A stretch of DNA of 22,806 nucleotides from Pseudomonadota bacterium (lineage in GTDB: Bacteria > Pseudomonadota > Alphaproteobacteria > Rhizobiales > Xanthobacteraceae), in NCBI GenBank assembly GCA_023451825.1, contig JAEXYA010000031.1, positions 1 through 22,806 of the forward strand, written 5' to 3'. The position numbers were made by a program, and so were the translations under genes. The notes under the pieces are model-generated. The model was not told where the DNA came from, searched no databases, and saw only the letters and a program-made list of their open reading frames with translations. Below are positions 13,919 to 20,816 of the stretch, one piece after another (positions within the stretch are counted from its first letter, which is position 1; each line of letters starts with the position of its first letter).

Positions 13919-14524
13919 ATGCGATTTCCTGCCGTTTTTGCCCCGAAAGCCAAGCCGCTGGCAGCCGTCCTTCTGCTCGGCGTCACCCTTGGTCTCGGCG
14001 GCTGCATGAGCACGCAGGCCAGCGGTCCGATGAATGCCCAAGCTTCCATGTCGCCGGCCAGTGGCCCGACCATCGCCTTTGAATCCATCGACGGACCGCC
14101 GCCGCAGGTATTCGAACGCATGGTCGATGTGCTCGACAGCGAAGCCAAGCTGCGCAGCCTTGCGGTCGTCTCGCGCAAGGACAGCGCCGCCTTTCGTGTG
14201 CGCAGCTATCTCTCGGCCCAAGTCCGCGGCCACAACACGTCCATCGCCTGGGTCTGGGACGTCTATGACCGCGACCAGAACCGCGCCTTCCGCCTCAGCG
14301 GTGAAGAAGCGACCGGCAAAGGCAGCCGCGATGCATGGGCCACCGCCGACGACGTGGCGCTGCGCCGGATTGCACAGGCCGGCCTCACCGGACTCAACGG
14401 TATGATCAACGGGTCGGCACCGGCCGAGAGCGCGCCTGAACCTGCTCCCGCCATGCGCGGTCCGGCGATCGCCAGCACCGCTGAGTTGCCGAGCCAGGCG
14501 ACTGCATTCGCCGACGCGAACTAA
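13919..14524 (+). CDS. Lipoprotein of unknown function
   Basis: About 201 aa, beginning with a basic stretch, the hydrophobic core LAAVLLLGVTLGL and the lipobox LGGC (Cys29 from the chosen start). It should be cleaved by LspA and lipidated by the Lgt encoded 3 kb upstream. The mature part has a mixed domain (about 50-170, with VFERMVDVLDSEAKLRSLAVVS and HNTSIAWVWDVYDRDQNRAFRL) of unrecognised family, then a Pro/Ala-rich tail. An ATG at 13874 in frame would lengthen the signal peptide to about 43 residues, and neither start has a clear ribosome binding site. The Ile-Ala-Trp-x-Trp-x-Val-Tyr-Asp region may be useful for a distant-homology search. Confidence 0.75.
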   Translation: MRFPAVFAPKAKPLAAVLLLGVTLGLGGCMSTQASGPMNAQASMSPASGPTIAFESIDGPPPQVFERMVDVLDSEAKLRSLAVVSRKDSAAFRVRSYLSAQVRGHNTSIAWVWDVYDRDQNRAFRLSGEEATGKGSRDAWATADDVALRRIAQAGLTGLNGMINGSAPAESAPEPAPAMRGPAIASTAELPSQATAFADAN

Positions 14525-14690
14525 GTTCAGCGCGCGTTAAGCAGCGACCCGATTTTGCGCAGGAAAACCGTCATCTGCGGGTTGCAAACTGTGACATCCG
14601 CTTGATATCACCTCGCTCAGCTAGACTAGTTCTTGTGGGTAACCCGATATGCTGAACGTTGTATCCACCAAACCGCGGGGAGACGCGTCG

Positions 14691-15644
14691 ATGTCGGGCA
14701 AAAATGGATCCATCAAGCTCGTCGCAGGCAATTCCAATCCGGCGCTCGCCAAAGAGATCGCCGACTGGCTGAAGATGCCGCTGACCAAAGCCAGTGTGCG
14801 TCGCTTCGCCGATATGGAGATCTTCGTCGAGATCCAGGAAAATGTCCGCGGCTCCGACGTGTTCGTGCTGCAATCGACATCGTTCCCGACCAACGATCAC
14901 CTGATGGAATTGCTGATCATCACCGATGCGTTGCGCCGTGCCTCGGCGCGCCGTATCACCGCGGTGATCCCCTATTTCGGCTACGCCCGCCAGGACCGTA
15001 AGGTGGGATCGCGCTCGCCGATTTCGGCCAAGCTGGTCGCCAACCTGATCACCCATGCCGGCGTCGACCGCGTCATGACGCTCGATCTGCATGCCGGCCA
15101 GATTCAGGGCTTCTTCGATATTCCGGTCGACAATCTCTTTGCCTCGCCGGTGATGGTGCGCGACATCAAGGAGCGGTTCGACCTCTCCAAGGTGATGGTT
15201 GTGTCGCCGGATGTCGGCGGCGTGGTCCGTGCCCGCGGCCTCGCCAAGCGCATCAACACCCCGCTGGCGATCGTCGACAAGCGCCGCGAACGCGCCGGCG
15301 AATCCGAAGTGATGAACGTGATCGGCGACGTCGCCGGCTACACCTGCATCCTGATCGACGACATCGTCGATTCCGGCGGCACCTTGGTCAACGCCGCCGA
15401 AGCGCTGCTCAAGAATGGCGCGAAGGATGTCTACGCCTATCTCACCCACGGCGTGCTGAGCGGCGGAGCCGCAGCGCGTGTCGGCGGCTCGAACCTGAAA
15501 GAGCTGGTGATCACGGATTCGATCCAGCCGACCGAAGCCGTCATCAACACGCCGAACATCCGCACGCTGTCGATTGCCAGCCTGATCGGCGAAGCCATCG
15601 AGCGCACGGCGGCGGAAGAGTCGGTCTCGAGCCTGTTCGACTAA
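14691..15644 (+). CDS. prs: Ribose-phosphate pyrophosphokinase (PRPP synthetase)
   Basis: 317 aa, class I PRPP synthetase, making phosphoribosyl pyrophosphate from ribose 5-phosphate and ATP for nucleotide, His and Trp synthesis. Motifs are FADMEIFVEIQENVRGSDVF (39-58), the catalytic flexible loop YFGYARQDRK (95-104), the metal-site His134 in DLHAGQIQGFFDIP, VDKRR with the catalytic Lys197, and the PRPP-binding LIDDIVDSGGTL (221-232). The ATG at 14691 is preceded by GGGGAG with 9 bases spacing and gives the normal length. An ATG at 14649 would add 14 non-conserved residues. Convergent with ribH across a family B repeat. Confidence 0.97.
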   Translation: MSGKNGSIKLVAGNSNPALAKEIADWLKMPLTKASVRRFADMEIFVEIQENVRGSDVFVLQSTSFPTNDHLMELLIITDALRRASARRITAVIPYFGYARQDRKVGSRSPISAKLVANLITHAGVDRVMTLDLHAGQIQGFFDIPVDNLFASPVMVRDIKERFDLSKVMVVSPDVGGVVRARGLAKRINTPLAIVDKRRERAGESEVMNVIGDVAGYTCILIDDIVDSGGTLVNAAEALLKNGAKDVYAYLTHGVLSGGAAARVGGSNLKELVITDSIQPTEAVINTPNIRTLSIASLIGEAIERTAAEESVSSLFD

Positions 15645-15653
15645 ACGCGGTCT

Positions 15654-15746
15654 CGTAGCCCGGACGGAGCGTTAGCGAAATCCGGGGACCAGCGTTTCAA
15701 ATATCTCGATAGATCCCGGATAGCGCTTCGCTCCATCCGGGCTGCG
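15654..15746. repeat. Intergenic palindromic repeat, family B (copy 2)
   Basis: Outer ends CGTAGCCCGGA and TCCGGGCTGCG. Inner blocks GGAGCGTTAGCGAAATCCGG and ATCCCGGATAGCGCTTCGCTCC mirror each other in the same way as copy 1 at 1843. It fills the gap between the convergent prs and ribH stop codons, ending 5 bases before the ribH stop. Confidence 0.8.
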
Positions 15747-15751
15747 GCGTC

Positions 15752-16252
15752 TCACACAATCCCCGCCGCCACCTGCCCGCGCAGCCGCTCGAGGCTGAGC
15801 AGCGTCTCCGCACAGGCCACCGCAACCTCGGTCCCCTTCTGCGCAAAATGCTTGCGGAAGAATGCCGCGCCTTCATCCGTCTCGCGAAATTCATCCGGCG
15901 TCACCACCGCCGAGAACACCGGGATCTCGGTGCGGAGCTGCACATCCATGAGCGCGCTGATCACCGTGTCGGCGACATAGCTGCGCACGCCGCTATCGAC
16001 CACGAGGCCGGCAGCCACGATCGCGGTGTAGCGCCGCGTCTTCGCCAGCACCTGCACATGCAGCGGAATTTCGAAAGAGCCCGGCACTTCGAACAGATCG
16101 ACCTGCGAAGGATCGACATGCCGCGCCGCGATTTCGGTGCGAAACGCCTCCCAGCACGGCGCGACGATGTCGCGATGCCAGGACGATTGCACGAAGGCCA
16201 CGCGCTGCGGCTTGGCAAATTGCGGATGGCTGGACGGCGATGCTTCGGTCAT
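15752..16252 (-). CDS. ribH: Lumazine synthase, RibH2-type, divergent active-site loop
   Basis: About 166 aa. Lumazine synthase joins a pyrimidine and dihydroxybutanone phosphate to give 6,7-dimethyl-8-ribityllumazine, the riboflavin precursor. The RibH2 (decameric, Brucella/Mesorhizobium) traits are FVQSSWHRDIV with the stacking Trp (Trp30, numbered from the ATG at 16267), VPGSFEIPLHV, and YTAIVAAGLVVDSG. The active-site loop is odd. RibH2 proteins carry GGIYRHEFVA-like sequence with the catalytic His, while here it reads SGVRSYVADTV, two residues shorter and without His. The later TPxHFH block is also changed (TPDEFRET). It may be a low-activity or repurposed paralogue. The start at 16252 follows GGAAAC; 16267 is an alternative. 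Confidence 0.85.
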   Translation of the reverse strand: MTEASPSSHPQFAKPQRVAFVQSSWHRDIVAPCWEAFRTEIAARHVDPSQVDLFEVPGSFEIPLHVQVLAKTRRYTAIVAAGLVVDSGVRSYVADTVISALMDVQLRTEIPVFSAVVTPDEFRETDEGAAFFRKHFAQKGTEVAVACAETLLSLERLRGQVAAGIV

Positions 16253-16349
16253 GACTGCGGTTTCCATGTGTTGCCCAAACTATGCCGAACCACCCCGGCG
16301 CCAGCAAGGGTAACCGCGCGTTAACAATTGGGGCCAAACCGCGTCACGA

Positions 16350-16649
16350 GACTCTTTTCGCGCGCAACGGATTCAACCGGACTCGCATTTCGGGAATCCG
16401 ATTCCGATTTGTTCTCGTTGCGACGTGATGACCTGTGGATGAAAGAGGCAATGTCTGTGGACTGAGTCAGGGTGGCGTTGCGCGGATTCCGCAAATCACA
16501 TCACTTCGGTCTCGCAAGTTCTGGACGATTTAAGTCTAAAGCCCCGCAACGGCATTCCGACATTTCGCGTACCCGGCCAGTCGTTTGCATCACTGACTCC
16601 CAAGGCAAGGTCGCGACCGCATGTCACTTCTCGAAGGCACTCTCGATTC
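16350..16649. promoter_or_regulatory. Gene-free stretch with a dense cluster of GANTC (CcrM) sites upstream of ybjN-like gene
   Basis: Between ribH (start 16252) and the YbjN-like gene (16621) there is no ORF I trust. The stretch holds nine GANTC sites, at 16350, 16370, 16380, 16394, 16400, 16464, 16485, 16595 and 16645 (the last just inside the gene). Base composition predicts about one. Two CTGTGGA words occur at 16433 and 16455, the first being one mismatch from a DnaA box (TGTGGATGA). A 13-base palindrome GGAATCCGATTCC (16393-16405) and GGTCGCGACC (16609-16618) are also present. GANTC is the target of the cell-cycle methylase CcrM in alphaproteobacteria. Confidence 0.6.
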
Positions 16650-17121
16650 ACGCGCCAATCCGCTCGCGGTCGTCGAAGACATTGCTGCCGATCACAACTG
16701 GGCCTTCGAGCGCTCGGGTGAAGACGAAGTCACGATCGTCTCCAAGGGTGACTGGACCGACTATCAATTGTCCTTCACCTGGATGGGCGAGATCGAAGCG
16801 CTGCATCTCGCTTGCGCCTTCGACATGAAGATTCCGGCCGCACGTCGCAGTGAAGTGCAACGCCTCATCGCTGCGGTGAACGAGCAGATGTGGGTCGGCC
16901 ATTTCGATATCTGGACCACCTCCGGCATGATCATGTATCGGCAGGCGATCCCGCTGCCGGACGGCATGACGGCAACGACCTCGCAGTGCGAGTCCATGCT
17001 CGTCTCCGCGATCCATGCCTGCGAACGCTACTATCCGGCCATGCAGTTCGTGGTCTGGGCCGGCAAGACCGCCGAGCAGGCGATGAGTGCTGCGATGTTC
17101 GACACTGCGGGCGAAGCGTGA
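16621..17121 (+). CDS. YbjN domain-containing protein
   Basis: 166 aa, matching the YbjN family, whose fold resembles type III secretion chaperones; in enterobacteria YbjN is linked to stress responses and motility. Recognisable parts are NPLAVVEDIAADHNWAFERS (about 13-32), the beta-strand series EDEVTIVSKGDWTDYQLSFTW, a central helix RRSEVQRLIAAVNEQMWVGHFDIW (75-98) and the C-terminal ACERYYPAMQFVVWAGKTAEQAM. No signal peptide or membrane segment. The ATG follows AAGG at about 12 bases. The last four bases overlap the start of the GNAT gene (GTGA), so both are expressed together. A cluster of GANTC sites lies upstream. Confidence 0.85.
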   Translation: MSLLEGTLDSRANPLAVVEDIAADHNWAFERSGEDEVTIVSKGDWTDYQLSFTWMGEIEALHLACAFDMKIPAARRSEVQRLIAAVNEQMWVGHFDIWTTSGMIMYRQAIPLPDGMTATTSQCESMLVSAIHACERYYPAMQFVVWAGKTAEQAMSAAMFDTAGEA

Positions 17122-17549
17122 GCGCAACGCCGAAGATTACAGTTCCTGACGCACCCGGCGAGACCGAACGCCTCGTCGTCTGGAATGCGCTACTTGCCTA
17201 TAATGAAAAGTCGGTTGGTTCGAGCAACTATCAACCGCTCTCGATCCTGATCCACGATCCCGAAACGGGCGAGCCCGCGGGCGGCATCTGGGGCAAGACG
17301 GCGTATAACTGGTGCTTCGTCGAACTGTTCGTGGTGCCGGAGAAATTCCGTGGCCAGGACGTCGGCACCAAGGTGCTGAAACGCGCCGAAGACATCGCAC
17401 GCGAACGTGGCTGCACCGGACTCTGGCTCGATACCTACTGGTTTCAGGCACGTAGCTTCTATGAGAAGCAGGGCTATGAAGTGTTCGGCGAATTGCCGGA
17501 CTATCCGCATGGCGGGCCAAGGTATTTTCTGAAGAAGAGTTTAGTGTGA
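17118..17549 (+). CDS. GNAT family N-acetyltransferase
   Basis: 143 aa, a single GNAT domain using acetyl-CoA to acetylate an amine; the substrate is unknown. Motif A is visible at 68-95 (VELFVVPEKFRGQDVGTKVLKRA), where the R-G-Q-D-V-G loop at 78-83 binds the CoA pyrophosphate. Motif B follows at 104-124 (LDTYWFQARSFYEKQGYEVFG), with the Tyr115 region typical of the general acid. The GTG start at 17118 overlaps the stop of the YbjN-like gene in the form GTGA. Although the frame stays open further upstream, the overlap and the family's usual length support this start. A palindromic repeat begins 10 bases after the stop. Confidence 0.88.
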   Translation: MSATPKITVPDAPGETERLVVWNALLAYNEKSVGSSNYQPLSILIHDPETGEPAGGIWGKTAYNWCFVELFVVPEKFRGQDVGTKVLKRAEDIARERGCTGLWLDTYWFQARSFYEKQGYEVFGELPDYPHGGPRYFLKKSLV

Positions 17550-17559
17550 ACTCGATCCC

Positions 17560-17662
17560 GTAGGATGGGTTAGCGCCGGCGCAAAGCGCCGGAGCGCAAC
17601 CCATCGGCGGAGATTGCGGCAGGGTAAAGCGATGGGTCTTCGCTTCGCTCAACCCATCCTAC
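17560..17662. repeat. Intergenic palindromic repeat, family A (copy 2)
   Basis: Begins GTAGGATGGGTT and ends AACCCATCCTAC. The inner words CCCATCGGCGGAG and GCGATGGG, and a nested GCGCCGG...CCGGAGCGC hairpin, fold inside. It shares the CATCGGCGGAG core and the last 22 bases with copy 3, in the same orientation. Confidence 0.85.
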
Positions 17663-17742
17663 GGCCGTGCGTAACCACGCTGCATTGCGCCCCGGACACG
17701 TAATGCTAAGGTCCGGCACACTCCAATAATCGGGACCTCGCA

Positions 17743-18564
17743 ATGACCTCTTCAGCCCTTCAATCTCTCGACGGCCACATCATCCTTGCCGGCGCAGGCA
17801 AGATGGGTGGCGCGATGTTGATGGGCTGGCTGGCCGGCGGCCTCGATCCAAAACGCGTCGTGGTGATCGATCCGTATCTATCCGATGAGATCAAGGACCT
17901 CGCAGCGAAGGGCGTGCGCCTCAATCCTGATGTCAACGAGATCGGCAAAGTGGCCGCGCTGATCCTCGCCGTTAAGCCGCAGATGTTCGCCGAAGTCGGC
18001 CCGACACTCCGATCCCTGGTTGGCAACTCATTGGTTGTCTCGATCATGGCCGGCACGACAATCGCGGGCATCACCAAGACCTGCGGCGGCAAGATCGTAC
18101 GCGCAATGCCGAACACGCCCGCTGCGATCGGCCGTGGCATCACTGTGGCCGTTGCCGCGAGCGACGTCGCACCGGCGCAGCGCGATCTCACCGACGCGCT
18201 GCTGCGCGCCACCGGCTCGGTGGAATGGGTCGAGGATGAAAACCTGATCGACGCCGTCACCGCCGTATCCGGTTCCGGCCCGGCCTATGTGTTTTTGCTC
18301 GCCGAAGAAATGGCCCGCGCCGGCATCGCTGCTGGCCTCCCGGCCGAACTCGCGATGAAGCTCGCACGCGAGACGGTGTCCGGCTCGGGGGAATTGCTGC
18401 GCCAGTCCGATCTCGATGCCGCGACGCTGCGCAAGAACGTCACTTCGCCTGGCGGCACGACAGCGGCCGCACTTGGCGTACTGATGGCAGAGGATGGATT
18501 TGAGCCACTGCTGACGCGCGCCATCGCAGCTGCGACCACGCGATCCAAGGAGCTCGCAAAATAG
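17743..18564 (+). CDS. proC: Pyrroline-5-carboxylate reductase
   Basis: 273 aa, catalyses the last step of proline synthesis, reducing pyrroline-5-carboxylate with NAD(P)H. The Rossmann start IILAGAGKMGGAMLMGWL (13-30) has GxGxxG. ILAVKPQ is at 74-80, RAMPNTPAAIGRG at 120-132, and AVSGSGPAYVFLLAEEM at 174-190. The P5CR signature LRKNVTSPGGTTAAAL at 229-244 completes the set. Length is normal. An inverted repeat AGGTCC-N18-GGACCT (17709-17714 / 17733-17738) spans the region just before the ATG and might affect ribosome access. The gene is a single-gene unit with a family A repeat on each side. Confidence 0.97.
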   Translation: MTSSALQSLDGHIILAGAGKMGGAMLMGWLAGGLDPKRVVVIDPYLSDEIKDLAAKGVRLNPDVNEIGKVAALILAVKPQMFAEVGPTLRSLVGNSLVVSIMAGTTIAGITKTCGGKIVRAMPNTPAAIGRGITVAVAASDVAPAQRDLTDALLRATGSVEWVEDENLIDAVTAVSGSGPAYVFLLAEEMARAGIAAGLPAELAMKLARETVSGSGELLRQSDLDAATLRKNVTSPGGTTAAALGVLMAEDGFEPLLTRAIAAATTRSKELAK

Positions 18565-18573
18565 CTCGCGGAC

Positions 18574-18680
18574 GTAGGATGGGTTGAGCGGAGACGCGGC
18601 AGCGTCGGAGCGAAAACCCATCGGCGGAGTTTGCCGCATCGTTCGGCCGATGGGTTTTCGCTTCGCTCAACCCATCCTAC
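18574..18680. repeat. Intergenic palindromic repeat, family A (copy 3)
   Basis: GTAGGATGGGTTGAGCG... at the left mirrors CGCTCAACCCATCCTAC at the right. Inner arms AAAACCCATCGGC and GCCGATGGGTTTT are complementary, giving a long cruciform. It lies between the convergent proC and histidine kinase genes, ending 9 bases before the kinase stop. Confidence 0.88.
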
Positions 18681-18689
18681 GAAGACACG

Positions 18690-20078
18690 TCAGACGGGGA
18701 CCCGCACCACGGCGCGGAGGCCACCCATCGGACTATCTGCCAGTGTGATGTCACCACCATGCGAGCGGGCGATGTCGCGCGCGATCGCAAGGCCCAGGCC
18801 CGTACCGCCTTCATCCTGATTGCGCGCATCATCGAGCCGCAGGAACGGCTTGAACACCTCCTCGCGCATCGCCATCGGTATGCCCGGGCCGTCATCATCC
18901 ACCGTTACCGTCAGATAGCGATGATCGCGATGCCCCGTGATGGCGATGTCATTGGCGTGACGCGCGGCGTTGTTCACGAGATTGCCGAGACATCGCTTGA
19001 ACGCCGCCGGCCTTACGGTGACGATCGGCAGGCCATGGAACGTCACCGTCGCCTTGTGCCCGTTGCGCTCGGCATCGCTGCGCAATTCCTCGAGCGCCGA
19101 AGACATATCGGTCGGCTGCGACGGCTCGCCGCTGTCGCCGCGCGCGAAAGCGAGATAGGCCTCGAGCATGGCCTGCATCTCGTCGATGTCCTTGCGCATG
19201 CCCTCCACTTCCGGCCCATCCTCGATCAGCGCCAGTTCCAGCTTGAAGCGCGTAAGGATGGTGCGCAGATCATGCGAGACGCCGGCGAGCATCGCGGTGC
19301 GCTGCTCCATGGCGCGCTCGATGCGCGCTTTCATCTCGATGAAGGAATTGGCCGCACGACGGACTTCGCGCGCACCACGCGGGCGGAAATTCGGTACTTC
19401 GCGGCCCTTGCCGAAGCTTTCGGCAGCGTCCGCGAGTTTCAGGATCGGCCGGATCTGATTGCGCAGGAACAGGATCGCGACGATCAAAAGGATCGACGAG
19501 GTACCGACCATCCAGAACAGGAAGATCTCGGAATTCGATGCATAGGCGGCACTGCGCTGCGCGAAGATGCGCATCACGGCATCATCAAGCTGGATGCGAA
19601 TCTCGACGAGATTGGAACGGCCGACCGTATCGATCCAGAACGGCCGCGGGATCTGGCGGCCGATCTGCACCGACAGCGTCTGGTCGAGCAGCGAGAAGAA
19701 CGGCTTCGGCCCCGGCGGCGGCATGTCGCCGAGCGGCAGGAAGTCGACGACCAGACCGAGGCGCTGTTGCGCAATCGCCTTGATCTGGGTGCGATCCTTG
19801 TCCTGCGGATAGGTCTTGTAGACATCGATCAGCGCCGCGATGTCCTGCACCACGACTGCCGACAGACGCCGCGTCACCGTATTCCAGTGGCGTTCCATGA
19901 ACACGAAGGCGACCACCGACTGCAGGATCACCATCGGCACGATCATGATCAGCAGCGCACGGGCATAGAGGCCCTTCGGCATCAGTTCGTTGAAGCGCCG
20001 GCCCATCACGCGATTGGCCGAAGACATCCGCTGAGATGCGGAACGCAACACGGTCATGCCGGTGTCGAAAGTGCTCAT
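18690..20078 (-). CDS. Sensor histidine kinase, EnvZ-like
   Basis: 462 aa inner-membrane kinase. Membrane helix 1 is at about 41-60 and helix 2 at about 185-206, with a 125-residue periplasmic sensor between them that contains PLGDMPPPGPKPFFSLLDQ and matches no domain I know. A HAMP linker follows (about 207-260), then the dimerisation/phosphoacceptor helix with His269 in SHDLRTILTR. The ATPase domain has the N box NLVNNAARH (367-375), G1 VDDDGPGIP (393-401) and G2 EGGTGLGLAIA (423-433). The position after SHDLRT, usually Pro, is Ile. It is transcribed after, and 15 bases downstream of, its response regulator gene. The overall plan is like EnvZ; the signal sensed is unknown. Confidence 0.93.
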   Translation of the reverse strand: MSTFDTGMTVLRSASQRMSSANRVMGRRFNELMPKGLYARALLIMIVPMVILQSVVAFVFMERHWNTVTRRLSAVVVQDIAALIDVYKTYPQDKDRTQIKAIAQQRLGLVVDFLPLGDMPPPGPKPFFSLLDQTLSVQIGRQIPRPFWIDTVGRSNLVEIRIQLDDAVMRIFAQRSAAYASNSEIFLFWMVGTSSILLIVAILFLRNQIRPILKLADAAESFGKGREVPNFRPRGAREVRRAANSFIEMKARIERAMEQRTAMLAGVSHDLRTILTRFKLELALIEDGPEVEGMRKDIDEMQAMLEAYLAFARGDSGEPSQPTDMSSALEELRSDAERNGHKATVTFHGLPIVTVRPAAFKRCLGNLVNNAARHANDIAITGHRDHRYLTVTVDDDGPGIPMAMREEVFKPFLRLDDARNQDEGGTGLGLAIARDIARSHGGDITLADSPMGGLRAVVRVPV

Positions 20079-20093
20079 GCGCTGATCATCAAC

Positions 20094-20816
20094 CTAAGGC
20101 GACGCCACCAGACGATAACCGATCCCGCGCACGGCCTGCAGGAACAGCGGATTGGCCGGATCGACTTCGATCTTGCGGCGGAGGCGATTGATCTGCACGT
20201 CCACCGCACGCTCATTCACCGTACCATCGCCGGTCAGCGCGCCGCGCGGCACCGTATCGCCCGGCGCTTCGGCGAGAATGCGCAGCATGTCGCGTTCGCG
20301 ATCGGTGAGATGAATGATGTCCTCGCCCTGCCGCAACTCGCCGCGAGCGAGGTGGTAGACATATGGCCCGAATTGCAATTGCTCGACCTTCTCCACCTGC
20401 ACCGGCGCCGCGCGTTTAAGGATGTTGGCGATTCGCAGCGCCAGTTCGCGCGGCTCGAATGGTTTTGAGACGTAATCGTCGGCGCCGATCTGCAACCCTT
20501 CGATACGGTCATTCGACTCCGTGCGCGCGGTCAGCATCACGATCGGCACATGCGAGGAGGTGCGGATGAAACGCGCGAGATCGAAGCCAGTCTCGCCGGG
20601 CATCATCACATCGAGAATGAGCAGATCGAAATGCAGCCCGAGCAGTTTTGCCCGCGCTTCCCTTGCACTCGGCGCGGTGGTCACGCGATAACCTTCGCTG
20701 GCGAGGAAGCGCGAGAGGAGATCGCGAATGCGGCGGTCGTCATCCACCAGCAGGAGATGCGGCGCATCGTCGGCCGGCTGCACCGGCATCTTCTTGGCGG
20801 CCTGGGCGAGTATCAT
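20094..20816 (-). CDS. OmpR/PhoB-family response regulator
   Basis: 240 aa. The receiver domain (about 20-133) has the acidic pair Asp25/Asp26 in LLVDDD, the phosphoacceptor Asp69 in LLILDVMMPG, Thr96 in MLTAR and Lys118 in VSKPF. The C-terminal winged-helix DNA-binding domain (about 145-238) has LTDRERDMLRILAE and the recognition helix region ERAVDVQINRLRRKIE, ending in VRGIGYRL. The arrangement NERAVDVQINRLRRKIE with a paired EnvZ-like kinase is typical of OmpR. The start ATG overlaps the stop of the MarR-family gene (ATGA), so the three genes form a tight operon. Targets are unknown. Confidence 0.95.
   Translation of the reverse strand: MILAQAAKKMPVQPADDAPHLLLVDDDRRIRDLLSRFLASEGYRVTTAPSAREARAKLLGLHFDLLILDVMMPGETGFDLARFIRTSSHVPIVMLTARTESNDRIEGLQIGADDYVSKPFEPRELALRIANILKRAAPVQVEKVEQLQFGPYVYHLARGELRQGEDIIHLTDRERDMLRILAEAPGDTVPRGALTGDGTVNERAVDVQINRLRRKIEVDPANPLFLQAVRGIGYRLVASP

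Noticed and set aside
16350..16620. Possible chromosome replication origin (DnaA-box-like words plus GANTC cluster)
   Set aside because: Only one near-match DnaA box, no dnaA/hemE/parAB-type neighbours and no strong AT-rich unwinding stretch. Kept only as a methylation-site cluster.
18759..20468. Very long open frame (569 codons) on the plus strand opposite the histidine kinase and response regulator
   Set aside because: It is antisense to two genes with complete catalytic motifs, and its product is rich in Arg/His/Asp/Ala with no domain. Long antisense frames are expected in high-GC DNA.
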